Virus record (IMG/VR): IMGVR_UViG_3300023174_005893
Location: 1-32,380 of that record
Reading direction: 5' to 3' (one strand)
DNA: 32,380 bases
Source: a virus
Shown: positions 8,078 to 15,815 of the stretch, piece after piece
Layout: every line of letters starts with the position of its first letter
Position numbering within the stretch: position 1 is the stretch's first letter
Made by a program: the position numbers and the translations under genes
Notes under the pieces: model-generated
Seen by the model: the letters and a program-made list of their open reading frames with translations, nothing else
Told to the model about the DNA's origin: nothing
The model's database searches: none

Positions 8078-8928
8078 AAGTTTTAATAATTCAAGAAAAT
8101 GGTCGACATGACGCAAATAGACACATGCGTGAGTGTTTTTCAATTCAAAAAGCTTTTAAAAGAGCAGGAATAGATGCAACCGTTTGGGGTTTGGGTCACG
8201 ATTCATACAGCGTACCGTTCTATGAAATTGTAGATTCTCATGATGTGATCATGACTTTGGAAAATTACGACACAGGTTGGATGCCTAATTTGTCAAGTTT
8301 AAGCAAACTAAAGATTTTCTGGAGTATAGACTCACATTGTGCGCTGCATTCACATAGACATTTTTGCCATTCAGCAAAGATTGACATCCTTCTGAATTCA
8401 ACTAGTCATTACATCAAATTTTTTGAAGGTTTGGCTAGAAAATTAGTCTGGTTTCCTAATGCGATAGATAGTGATCTATTTAAACCTCGACTAGATGTAT
8501 TAAAGCAGCATGATGTAGGATTTTGTGGAAGTATGATCGCTGATAGGGCTCAGTGGATTAGTACGATCTCAAACTATCTACCTGTTAGAGCGGCAACAAG
8601 CGTTCTAGGCGATGATATGTTGAATGAAATCTCATCATATCGCGTAGGTCTTAACAAGTCTATAGACATTGATATACCTTATCGCGTCTTTGAAATGACA
8701 TCTTGTGGAATTCCACTAGTAACCAATAATGTTCCTGATCTGGATAAGCTCTTTTCTATTGGAGAAGATCTACTAGTTTACAATAATATTGAAGAGCTAG
8801 TAAAAAATGTTCGATATCTTCTGGATGATGAAACAAAAAGATACGACATTGCATTGAATGGTTTTCAAAGGACACAACAGCTGCACACATACGACGAGAG
8901 AATTAAACAGTTGTTGAGTTTTATATGA
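8074..8928 (+). CDS. GT-B glycosyltransferase-like protein (CgeB/Glyco_trans_1_2 type)
   Basis: 284 residues. It begins KVLIIQENGRHDANRHMREC. The second half holds a typical donor-domain series: KLVWFPNAIDSDLF, then DVGFCGSMIADRAQWI, and IPYRVFEMTSCGIPLVTNNV with the Glu of the family's conserved RxFE position. GEDLLVYNNIEELVKNVRYL follows. This is the CgeB/YkvP-like branch of GT4-related proteins. Both ends overlap their neighbours as ATGA. Compared with the 5444 protein it belongs to the same broad group but has a clearer donor domain. Confidence 0.8.
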   Translation: MKVLIIQENGRHDANRHMRECFSIQKAFKRAGIDATVWGLGHDSYSVPFYEIVDSHDVIMTLENYDTGWMPNLSSLSKLKIFWSIDSHCALHSHRHFCHSAKIDILLNSTSHYIKFFEGLARKLVWFPNAIDSDLFKPRLDVLKQHDVGFCGSMIADRAQWISTISNYLPVRAATSVLGDDMLNEISSYRVGLNKSIDIDIPYRVFEMTSCGIPLVTNNVPDLDKLFSIGEDLLVYNNIEELVKNVRYLLDDETKRYDIALNGFQRTQQLHTYDERIKQLLSFI

Positions 8929-9605
8929 TATCTGTAATTATACCAGCTTATATCCCAACACATACGCACCACAAGCTGTTAATTCGTGCAATAAAGTCTC
9001 TGGAATCCCAGACATTTAAAGATTTTGAAGTTATTTGTGTTTTAAATGGCTGTTATACAGACACCACGGCAATTACAGACACAATCATCACACCACTAAA
9101 GATCAGTTTTTTAACTTTAGGTGGAAAAGCTTCAGGTGCTATCGCTAGAAACTTTGGAATCAAAAATGCAAAGTATAATCTTATAGCTCAACTTGATGTA
9201 GATGACTACTATCATCCGACTAAGTTAGAAAAACAAATAACATTCTTGAATCAAAATGCAGAATTTGACTTTGTTGGAACGCTTGCAAGTGATCACTATA
9301 CAGATGAAGACATCAGAGACTCATGTTATTCACCTGGTCAATATCAGACACATGAACAAATTGCACACGCAATTTTTAGTCAAAATGTGATGTGTCACGG
9401 TTCAATTATGTTTAGGAAAGATTCTTTCAATGAACTGGGCGGCTATAACGAAAAAAATAAGCCGGGTGATGTTTGGCCAGAATTAGGAACAAGAATGTGG
9501 GAAGATTGGGATCTTTGGCAGCGTGCAATCAAGCATGGCATGAAATTTTATAATCTTCCAGAAAGGCTGTATTATTGGTCAACTAATACTAGTGTTGCCA
9601 GATAG
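8925..9605 (+). CDS. GT2 family glycosyltransferase
   Basis: 226 residues. GT2 hallmarks are in order: ISVIIPAYIPTHTHHKLL, the AIKSLESQTFKDFEVICV strand-helix pair, LGGKASGAIARNFGIKNAKY, and a metal-binding DVDD at residues 91-94. The C-terminal acceptor-side stretch holds MWEDWDLWQRAIKHGMKFY, where the Glu-Asp pair fits the catalytic base position of inverting GT2 enzymes. Coupled to the upstream gene by an ATGA overlap. This is one of the most canonical transferases of the set. Confidence 0.9.
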   Translation: MISVIIPAYIPTHTHHKLLIRAIKSLESQTFKDFEVICVLNGCYTDTTAITDTIITPLKISFLTLGGKASGAIARNFGIKNAKYNLIAQLDVDDYYHPTKLEKQITFLNQNAEFDFVGTLASDHYTDEDIRDSCYSPGQYQTHEQIAHAIFSQNVMCHGSIMFRKDSFNELGGYNEKNKPGDVWPELGTRMWEDWDLWQRAIKHGMKFYNLPERLYYWSTNTSVAR

Positions 9606-9614
9606 GAGAATTTA

Positions 9615-10556
9615 GTGAAAAGAAGCAAAGTGCTTGTTACAGGCGGCTCAGGCCTAATTGGTTCAAAGTTTCCTGATGAAACCGACAACCACATCTTCAT
9701 TAAAGTTGGAAGCAAAGACTTTGATCTTACAAAAGAGACAGATTGTCATAAGATGTTTAAAATTACCTCTCCAGACGCTGTCATTCATCTTGCTGCAAAA
9801 GTTGGCGGGATCAAGTCTAATATGGATAAAGTTGCTGATTTCTTCGATGAAAATTCAAAGATTAACTTGAATGTTCTATCAACAGCAAAGAATTTTGGTG
9901 TAAAGAAGCTAGTCTCAGTTATGTCGACTTGCGTTTATCCTGATGCAGCGATTTATCCACTTACACCAGACCAGATTCACAATGGCCCACCCCATCCTTC
10001 AAATTTTGGATATGCTTACGCTAAGAGGATGCTTGAGGTTCAAACACGAGCTTATAGAAACCAATACGGTCTTTCGTGGAAGACAGCAATTCCTGGCAAT
10101 GCTTACGGCGAGCACGATAATTTTGATTTGCAGAACTCTCACGTAATACCTGCTATTATTAGAAAAATCTTTGAAGCAAAACAAAGCAGGAAGACACCTA
10201 TCTTCTGGGGCGATGGTTTAGCTTTGAGAGAATTTACGTATAGCGATGATGTTGCAAAGATTTTGACTTTTCTTCTCGACAATTATGATCGTGAAGAGCC
10301 AATTAATATTGGAAATACTCAAGAAGTTTCTATCAAGCATGTAGTTGAAGAAGTTTGTAGGACACTCGAGTACAATGGTCCAATCGCATGGAGCGATTCG
10401 GATCTTAAGGGACAGTTTAGGAAGCCTAGCAGCAACGAAAAGCTTCTTGAACTTGGTTGGAAGACTTCCGACTACACTCCGCTCGAAGTGGGTCTTAAGA
10501 AGACTTGTGACTGGTTCGTCCAGAATTACCCACATGTTAGAGGTTTCGAAAAGTGA
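9615..10556 (+). CDS. fcl: GDP-L-fucose synthase (GDP-4-keto-6-deoxymannose epimerase/reductase)
   Basis: 313 residues, the usual length. It converts GDP-4-keto-6-deoxy-D-mannose to GDP-L-fucose with NADPH. Visible are the nucleotide-binding GGSGLIG at 10-16, VIHLAAKVGGIKSNM, the STCVYP active-site segment, and the catalytic pair of YxxxK at Y133/K137 (YAYAKRM). AIPGNAYGEHDNF and WGDGLALREFTYSDD follow, both diagnostic of the Fcl/WcaG family. The start is GTG at 9615, chosen because AGGAG lies at 9604-9608. The stop overlaps the next start (GTGA). Its substrate is the product of the Gmd encoded at 13831. Confidence 0.93.
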   Translation: MKRSKVLVTGGSGLIGSKFPDETDNHIFIKVGSKDFDLTKETDCHKMFKITSPDAVIHLAAKVGGIKSNMDKVADFFDENSKINLNVLSTAKNFGVKKLVSVMSTCVYPDAAIYPLTPDQIHNGPPHPSNFGYAYAKRMLEVQTRAYRNQYGLSWKTAIPGNAYGEHDNFDLQNSHVIPAIIRKIFEAKQSRKTPIFWGDGLALREFTYSDDVAKILTFLLDNYDREEPINIGNTQEVSIKHVVEEVCRTLEYNGPIAWSDSDLKGQFRKPSSNEKLLELGWKTSDYTPLEVGLKKTCDWFVQNYPHVRGFEK

Positions 10557-10963
10557 TCTCTTTCTTTTCAAAGAAAAATCCAGATATACTTCTCCATCAG
10601 ATCCATAGACTGGACGACTTTTCTGGAAGAACAAACCTTTGCGCAAATGACCAATTTATTCAGTGCGCGTCGCTTAAGATGCAGCAAAATGATACTTTCA
10701 AGCCTCACTATCATGTTTGGAAGAGGCCAACATTTGACAAGATGATAGCACAAGAATCTTGGGTGGTCATTTCTGGAAGAGTCAAAGTGATCTTCTACGA
10801 TTTAGACAATTCGATTCTATCTGAAGAGATAATCGGTCCTGGCGATGCTTCATTTACTTTCCAGGGAGGTCATAACTACGTGGCACTTGATGAGAACACA
10901 CTTGTCTATGAATATAAGACAGGGCCTTACAATGGGATGCAAAATGACAAACAGCACATCTAA
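10553..10963 (+). CDS. Cupin-fold protein, probably acting on nucleotide sugars
   Basis: 136 residues with a GTG start that overlaps the fcl stop. A single cupin barrel is visible. Motif 1 has H52-x-H54 (PHYHVW), E68 and G75, and motif 2 has PGDASFTFQGGH with H107. These four residues are the standard cupin metal ligands. In sugar clusters, small cupins such as the WbuC and FdtA-like groups act on deoxysugar nucleotides or bind sugars. The place right after fcl suggests such a role, but the exact reaction is not readable. A plain metal-binding cupin of unknown function is the alternative. Confidence 0.72.
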   Translation: MISFFSKKNPDILLHQIHRLDDFSGRTNLCANDQFIQCASLKMQQNDTFKPHYHVWKRPTFDKMIAQESWVVISGRVKVIFYDLDNSILSEEIIGPGDASFTFQGGHNYVALDENTLVYEYKTGPYNGMQNDKQHI

Positions 10964-11750
10964 AGAACTTGGAATTTATGTAACAACGTGCGATGAAATG
11001 TCGTTTTGTCTAAAAACGTTTTGTTATCTTTTCAACAAATTCTGGCCATATGAAACGATAATCAACGTACTTGGTTATGAAGAACCCGACTTTGATTTAC
11101 CTAAAAATGTTAAGTTCCACAGCCTTGGTAGAGATTTGGGCGCAGAAAATTGGTCAAATGATATGATAAAGTTCTTTAGTGAGAATAAAGAACACGATTA
11201 TTTTATGATGGCACCGGAAGATGGATTCATAATCAAAGAAGTTGATGAAAAATTAATAAATTTTGCTCTCAACTTTTCGAAGCTTTTTTATGAATCAAGA
11301 GGGAAATTTTTAAGATTCGGTTTGACCGATTGTGTTTCAAGTAGAGAACATGACGTAATAGACCGCACACTTGAAGGTTCGCCAGTGATTCTTTCAGGAG
11401 AGTCTGTGGACTATAGGCATTCTCTGCAACATTCAATTTGGAATAGAGAAAGCTTCCTAAAGATGTTAAAGCCTAACATGAATCCTTGGCAGATAGAGCT
11501 CGATGAGTCGGCCCGATTTGATGGAACTGATGTATTAGCATTTCAAGGAAAGTGCCCAATTCATGTTGGTCATGGATACATGAAGGGAAAGAAGGTCACA
11601 AGATGGTATGCTGATGTCTGGCGCCACTTGAATGGAAATTCAGGACTAGATGATTCTGAGATTGCATTCATAGAATCTCAAAATTGGTTACCAGAAATAG
11701 ATCCTAAAATCAAAAGAGATGGTGGCGGTGTCATCATAAACGGGAGCTAA
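10944..11750 (+). CDS. Putative glycosyltransferase-like protein, family unassigned
   Basis: 268 residues from the ATG at 10944. The frame is open further upstream, but earlier starts would run deep into the cupin gene. The start reads LGIYVTTCDEMSFCLKTF. An acidic site, FMMAPEDGFIIKEVDEKLI, sits where transferases of the GT-A fold carry their DxD, and the later HSIWNRESFLKMLKPNMNPW resembles the acceptor-side helix of some phage and bacterial transferases. No firm family motif is present. It overlaps the cupin gene by 20 bases and is followed 2 bases later by the acyltransferase gene. Confidence 0.55.
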   Translation: MTNSTSKELGIYVTTCDEMSFCLKTFCYLFNKFWPYETIINVLGYEEPDFDLPKNVKFHSLGRDLGAENWSNDMIKFFSENKEHDYFMMAPEDGFIIKEVDEKLINFALNFSKLFYESRGKFLRFGLTDCVSSREHDVIDRTLEGSPVILSGESVDYRHSLQHSIWNRESFLKMLKPNMNPWQIELDESARFDGTDVLAFQGKCPIHVGHGYMKGKKVTRWYADVWRHLNGNSGLDDSEIAFIESQNWLPEIDPKIKRDGGGVIINGS

Positions 11751-11752
11751 TC

Positions 11753-12280
11753 ATGCAAACTGGGATTGACGTTTACATCAATGATGATGTCTTTATTAAA
11801 CATAAAAATTCAACGATAATTGGAAACCATGTTGCAATAGATAAAGGATTCTACTGTACAACATCTCTTTCCGTTGGTGATTATGTTCACATAGCACCTT
11901 ATGTCGTGACCATCGGCGGTGCTGATTCTAAAGTTATTTTAGAAGACTTCTCTTTTGTTGCAGCTGGAACTAAGATTGTTGCAGGAACAGAAGTATACTC
12001 TGCTGATGGTTTAATTGGTCCTACAATACCTTCGAAGTACAGGACGCTTGTCTTGGGCCAAGTTAAATTTGAAAGATTCGCTGGATGCGGTGTTAACTGC
12101 ACAATACTTCCAGGAGTTACTCTTGCGCAAGGATCCGTGATAGGATCAAATTCTGTTGTTACTAAAAGCACTGAACCGTGGACTGTCTATGTTGGAAATC
12201 CAGCAAAACCAATAAAGATAAGACCACATGAAAAAATATTAGAATATGCAAGAGAAATGGGTTTTCATTTTAATGAATGA
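11753..12280 (+). CDS. Left-handed beta-helix (hexapeptide) acyltransferase
   Basis: 175 residues. Hexapeptide repeats with an I/V/L every sixth position run through the chain: KNSTIIGNHVAIDKG, LSVGDYVHIAPYV, then FAGCGVNCTILPGVTLAQGS and VIGSNSVVTKST. It closes with the canonical VYVGNPAKPIKIRP turn of the O-acetyltransferase group. Such enzymes use acetyl-CoA (or a similar acyl-CoA) to acetylate sugar hydroxyl or amino groups as trimers. Next to transferases and sugar-nucleotide genes this fits decoration of the glycan. It could also act on a nucleotide amino sugar. Its stop overlaps the next gene start region. Confidence 0.85.
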   Translation: MQTGIDVYINDDVFIKHKNSTIIGNHVAIDKGFYCTTSLSVGDYVHIAPYVVTIGGADSKVILEDFSFVAAGTKIVAGTEVYSADGLIGPTIPSKYRTLVLGQVKFERFAGCGVNCTILPGVTLAQGSVIGSNSVVTKSTEPWTVYVGNPAKPIKIRPHEKILEYAREMGFHFNE

Positions 12281-13049
12281 GGAAACAAAGTTAGAAAACA
12301 TAAAACTCAACATTACAGCTGGTGGCATATTCTCTAAATTCATGTTTGGTATCCAAAATATAGAAAATATAAATCCAAATATGAATAACTTTTATTTCAA
12401 CAATGTAGACCCAAGAGCTGTATCACACAATAAAACTAATAATCCATTTGATTATGTGATACAACAAAAATTTGATGAAAGTTATGTGGATTTTAATACA
12501 ATTCATTTAGGAAATTATTCAAAATTTAATCCTATAGAAAATTGTAATAAAATTAATAATTTTAAAAACATAATATCAAAAATTGAATTTTCTGACAAAT
12601 TGAATAAAATGATAGAAAATTGTGAAAATCAAATAAAGTTTGATGAACACACAATAGGAATACACATAAGACTTTGTGATATGAATATTGTTCATGCCAG
12701 CGATTATGGCATCATTAGCTATGAAGACTTTGATAAATGTTTAGAAAAAGAAATTACAGAAAAAACAAACATATTTGTTGCTTCTGATAACAATGAGTCT
12801 ATTGACAAACTACGACAAAAATATGGTAATATTGTAAATTATGTTCCTAACTTAATGAGAGCTTCATCTGAGACTGAAAACACTGCTCATTTTCAAGAAA
12901 ATCATTTAGGAATTGAGGAATTCTGGTTAGAAAGTTTTCTAGAAATGTTCTTACTATCTAAATCAAGTTCGCTAATTTGTCGTTCAAGTAATGTAGCAAA
13001 TGCTTCTATAATATTTTCCAACAGCATAAAAAAAATAATAAGGTTGTAA
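12273..13049 (+). CDS. Fucosyltransferase-like protein (GT-B, HIR motif)
   Basis: 258 residues from the ATG at 12273, which overlaps the end of the acyltransferase gene; an in-frame ATG at 12246 is possible but overlaps it more. The donor-site motif IGIHIRLCDMN at residues 128-138 (His131, Arg133, Asp136) is the peptide seen in GDP-fucose transferases of the GT11/GT23 superfamily. It is followed by YGIISYEDF, IFVASDNNESIDKL and a late SSSLICRSSNVAN. This is the expected order. It would use the GDP-fucose made by Gmd and Fcl. The gene is strikingly AT-rich and Asn/Ile/Lys-rich compared with its neighbours, which suggests separate acquisition. The assignment to fucose rests on the motif and the neighbouring pathway. 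Confidence 0.68.
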   Translation: MNEETKLENIKLNITAGGIFSKFMFGIQNIENINPNMNNFYFNNVDPRAVSHNKTNNPFDYVIQQKFDESYVDFNTIHLGNYSKFNPIENCNKINNFKNIISKIEFSDKLNKMIENCENQIKFDEHTIGIHIRLCDMNIVHASDYGIISYEDFDKCLEKEITEKTNIFVASDNNESIDKLRQKYGNIVNYVPNLMRASSETENTAHFQENHLGIEEFWLESFLEMFLLSKSSSLICRSSNVANASIIFSNSIKKIIRL

Positions 13050-13105
13050 AATATTAGCTCTTGAAAATAAATTAAGTTATAGTGATTAACTAAGAGGGGT
13101 CTATA

Positions 13106-13828
13106 ATGGAAGAAACTAAATACAAATATAAAAGTTGGCCTCTTGGAAAGCTTCCTAAAGATTTTCAAAGACCTGAGCTTGATAATATCAGAGATCTTGG
13201 TTATCAATGGAATGATCCACGAGACGTTGTTTCCATATTTGAGAATAAGGTAGCTGAATTTGCTGGTGCGAAGTACGCAGTCGCCGTAGATTGTTGCTCT
13301 AACGGCATCTTTCTATGCCTGAAGTACCTTCAAACTACCGGCGAGATTAACTCAGACACTGTTATTACGATCCCAAATAGAACTTACGTATCAGTTCCAA
13401 TGCAGATAAAGCACGCCGGATGTGCTTTATCTTTTAGAGATTATGAGTGGTCAGGCCAATATAACTTGCAAGGTACGCGAATCTGGGATGCTGCAGTTAG
13501 GTGGAACAAGGGAATGTTTGTGGGCGAAGACGCACTTCAAGTTGTTTCATTCCAGCTAAAGAAAAGAGTCCCAATAGGTCGTGGGGGCATGGTCATAACT
13601 GATGATAAAGAAGCAGCAGACTGGATTAGGTTGGCTTCATATGATGGAAGAGATCTTACAACAGACTACACGGATCCTAACCACTTCAGGATGCTGGGTT
13701 ATCACATGTACATGACACCAGAAGATGCAGCTCGAGGTATTATTTTAATGGACAAAGTTCCTGAAGATAATGATGACTCTGGCAATCATTTGAGTTACAC
13801 AGACCTAACAACGCTGACTATATTTTGA
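13106..13828 (+). CDS. Short DegT/DnrJ/EryC1/StrS-type PLP protein
   Basis: 240 residues, where the family normally has about 370-400. The PLP-binding core is recognisable: the AVAVDCCSNGIFLCL phosphate-binding region, an Asp at 128 (RIWDAAVRW), and the SFQLKKRVPIGRGG loop whose Lys153 aligns with the catalytic lysine. The GYHMYMTPEDAARGI helix comes next, and the protein ends soon after. The C-terminal small domain that helps form the sugar-binding site is missing. There is no room for it, since gmd starts 2 bases after the stop. Full-length relatives aminate or dehydrate 4-keto sugars such as the Gmd product. A GAGGGG Shine-Dalgarno at 13095-13100 supports the start. Activity is uncertain. 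Confidence 0.72.
   Translation: MEETKYKYKSWPLGKLPKDFQRPELDNIRDLGYQWNDPRDVVSIFENKVAEFAGAKYAVAVDCCSNGIFLCLKYLQTTGEINSDTVITIPNRTYVSVPMQIKHAGCALSFRDYEWSGQYNLQGTRIWDAAVRWNKGMFVGEDALQVVSFQLKKRVPIGRGGMVITDDKEAADWIRLASYDGRDLTTDYTDPNHFRMLGYHMYMTPEDAARGIILMDKVPEDNDDSGNHLSYTDLTTLTIF
13404..13432 (+). other. 11-bp perfect hairpin inside the DegT-like gene
   Basis: AGATAAAGCAC at 13404-13414 pairs perfectly with GTGCTTTATCT at 13422-13432 around a 7-base loop (GCCGGAT). A short T-run (CTTTTAG) follows the right arm. The layout resembles an intrinsic terminator, but it lies within a well-conserved coding stretch, so the match may be constrained by the protein. Its role, if any, is unknown. Confidence 0.4.
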
Positions 13829-13830
13829 AT

Positions 13831-14802
13831 ATGAAAAAAAGAGCTCTCATAACAGGCATATCAGGACAAGATGGCAGCTATCTTTCTGAATATCTACTAT
13901 CTTTAGGATACGAAGTTCATGGAACCGTTCGACGTCATTCTGTAGCTGAAAATCAGAATGCAAGAATCGAGCACATCCAGGATCAAGTAATAACTCACTA
14001 TGCAGATCTCCTTGACTACACTTCTTTACTAAAAGTTATCATGGATGTTGACCCACATGAGATATACAACCTCGCTGCGATGAGCCATGTAGCTGTTAGT
14101 TTTAACATTCCTGTCTTTACAATTCAGACCAATGCAGTGGGAACGCTGAATATTCTTGAGATAATTCGGCAATTTAAACCTAATGTTAAGTTCTATCAAG
14201 CATCATCATCAGAGATGTTTGGTAATTCTGTCGATGAAGATGGTGTCCAGAGGCTAACAACGCCAATGAATCCTGTTAGTCCATATGGTTGTTCAAAGCT
14301 TCTAGCTTATGGCATCGTAAGAAATTATAGGAATGCCTATAAGCTTCATGCAGCTAACGGGATTTTATTTAATCATGAATCACCTCGCCGCGGATCAAAC
14401 TTTGTTACAAACAAAGTTGTCAAGACAGCCGTGGAAATCAAGCTAGGAAAGAGAGATTTCCTTGAGTTAGGAAATTTGGACTCTTATCGCGATTGGGGAC
14501 ATTCAAAAGATTATGTTCGTGCAATACATCAGATAACTAATCACGAGAAAGCAGACGATTTTATTGTCGCAACAGGCGAGACAAGAAGCGTCCGCGAGCT
14601 TTGCAAGCACGTATTTGAGAAGCTCGACATGAACTATGAAGACTATGTTAGAGTTAATCAAAAATTTGTTCGTCCTGAAGAGTTAAAGTATCTCAAGGGT
14701 GATGCTTCTAAAATGAAGAAAGTTCTCAATTGGGAACCTGAATATACGTTTGAGAGCATGTTAGACGAGATGATTAATAGCTGGATTAGAAAGTTATCAT
14801 AA
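13831..14802 (+). CDS. gmd: GDP-mannose 4,6-dehydratase
   Basis: 323 residues. It converts GDP-D-mannose to GDP-4-keto-6-deoxy-D-mannose. It shows KRALITGISGQDGSYL with the NAD(P) loop G9-x-x-G12-x-x-G15, the family's VRRHS segment, ASSSEMFG, and the catalytic YxxxK at Y152/K156 (PYGCSKL). FNHESPRRGSNFVTNK and DSYRDWGHSKDYV follow, both typical of Gmd. The ATG at 13831 is preferred over a TTG at 13825 because it restores the usual MKK(R)ALITG start. It supplies the substrate for Fcl (9615) and possibly for the DegT-like protein directly upstream. Confidence 0.95.
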   Translation: MKKRALITGISGQDGSYLSEYLLSLGYEVHGTVRRHSVAENQNARIEHIQDQVITHYADLLDYTSLLKVIMDVDPHEIYNLAAMSHVAVSFNIPVFTIQTNAVGTLNILEIIRQFKPNVKFYQASSSEMFGNSVDEDGVQRLTTPMNPVSPYGCSKLLAYGIVRNYRNAYKLHAANGILFNHESPRRGSNFVTNKVVKTAVEIKLGKRDFLELGNLDSYRDWGHSKDYVRAIHQITNHEKADDFIVATGETRSVRELCKHVFEKLDMNYEDYVRVNQKFVRPEELKYLKGDASKMKKVLNWEPEYTFESMLDEMINSWIRKLS

Positions 14803-14806
14803 ATAA
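14798..14806 (+). promoter_or_regulatory. Possible T4-type late promoter box (CATAAATAA)
   Basis: CATAAATAA matches NATAAATAN, the late-promoter pattern I recall for T4-like phages, at all fixed positions. It overlaps the gmd stop and lies about 52 bases before the ugd start in a real intergenic gap. A second, weaker TATAAACA at 14836-14843 is closer to the start. The gp55-like gene at 20241 makes such elements plausible, but the region is AT-rich. Confidence 0.3.
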
Positions 14807-14858
14807 ATCTAGATTTAAAAATGAAGTTTCTAACCTATAAACACAATTGGGTGTAATA

Positions 14859-15815
14859 ATGAGCATAGCTGTTATAGGACAAGGATTTGTGGGCGGGAGT
14901 CTCACTACAGTCTTTGTCGAGCGCGGGTTTGACGTCTATGCATACGATAAATCTGGAAGATATGCAAAAGGTGCGCTTCCTAGTCATGGTGACACTGCTG
15001 CTGGATATCCAAGCTCGGTCAAAGAGCTGGTACTAGATAATGAAGGTGGCAGCACACCAGGATTCTCAAATGTGTATTTTGTTTGCCTTCCTACACCCAT
15101 GTTCGAAGACGGTTCTGCAGATCTTAGCATTGTAGAGAGTGTCCTTGAAGAATTAGCTGCAATTCCAGGAGAAAGAATTGCAGTTGTTAAGTCCACAGTA
15201 CCTCCAGGATCTACGGATCTATGGAATGAAAAATTTGGCCCACAAGGACTTCATGTCATTTTTAATCCCGAATTTCTGACAGAAGCGAATGCATTGGAAG
15301 ATATGCGTAATCAAAATCGTATTATACTTGGTGGTCCACGTCCCTGGATCAACGAGGTAAAACAGATCTTCCAGACGGCATTTCCAAAAGTTCCTGTCAT
15401 TAAGACATCTTCCACAACAGCAGAGATGGTAAAGTATGTAACAAATTGCATGCTTGCTGTGAAGGTCTCTTTTGCAAATGAAGTAGCACAGATCTGTGAG
15501 GCTCTTGATAGAGACGGTTGTAACATTGATTATGACAAGGTCGTTGAATATGCTAAAGTTGATCATCGTCTCGGTGACTCGCACTGGTCGGTTCCTGGTC
15601 CGGTGCCCACTCACGACGGTCGGTATGTGAGAGGCTTCGGCGGTCACTGCTTCCCGAAAGATATCAACGCACTCATGAGCGTTGCAAGAGGGTACGGAGT
15701 GAATCCCGTTGTGATGCAGGCAGCGTGGGAAAAGAATCTAGAGGTTCGCCCTCCAGAAGACAGGGACTGGGAGAAGCAGATCGGACGTGCAGTTAGCAAG
15801 AGGAAACAGCAATGA
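14859..15815 (+). CDS. UDP-glucose/GDP-mannose dehydrogenase family protein
   Basis: 318 residues from the ATG at 14859. It oxidises a nucleotide hexose (UDP-glucose or GDP-mannose) to the uronic acid with two NAD. Evidence is IAVIGQGFVGGSLTTVF (NAD-binding GxGxxG at the N-terminus), VYFVCLPTPMFEDGSADL, VVKSTVPPGSTD, FNPEFLTEANALEDM, the central helix TAEMVKYVTNCMLAVKVSFA, and the catalytic cysteine C264 in GFGGHCFPKD. Typical members have about 390-430 residues. Here the C-terminal nucleotide-binding domain is largely absent, so this is a short form. It is coupled to the epimerase gene by an ATGA overlap, so UDP-glucose is the more likely substrate. Confidence 0.9.
   Translation: MSIAVIGQGFVGGSLTTVFVERGFDVYAYDKSGRYAKGALPSHGDTAAGYPSSVKELVLDNEGGSTPGFSNVYFVCLPTPMFEDGSADLSIVESVLEELAAIPGERIAVVKSTVPPGSTDLWNEKFGPQGLHVIFNPEFLTEANALEDMRNQNRIILGGPRPWINEVKQIFQTAFPKVPVIKTSSTTAEMVKYVTNCMLAVKVSFANEVAQICEALDRDGCNIDYDKVVEYAKVDHRLGDSHWSVPGPVPTHDGRYVRGFGGHCFPKDINALMSVARGYGVNPVVMQAAWEKNLEVRPPEDRDWEKQIGRAVSKRKQQ

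Noticed and set aside
10218-10646. Minus-strand open frame of 142 codons over the fcl end and cupin start
   Set aside because: It lies opposite two well-supported genes, shows no family motif, and no other minus-strand gene is supported in the window.
13061-13083. Possible sigma-70 promoter TTGAAA...TATAGT before the DegT-like gene
   Set aside because: The gap between boxes is only about 11 bases, too short for a normal sigma-70 promoter.
15219-15647. Minus-strand open frame of 142 codons within the dehydrogenase gene
   Set aside because: It is a shadow of the strongly conserved Ugd coding strand, including the region before the catalytic Cys, and has no plausible start signal.
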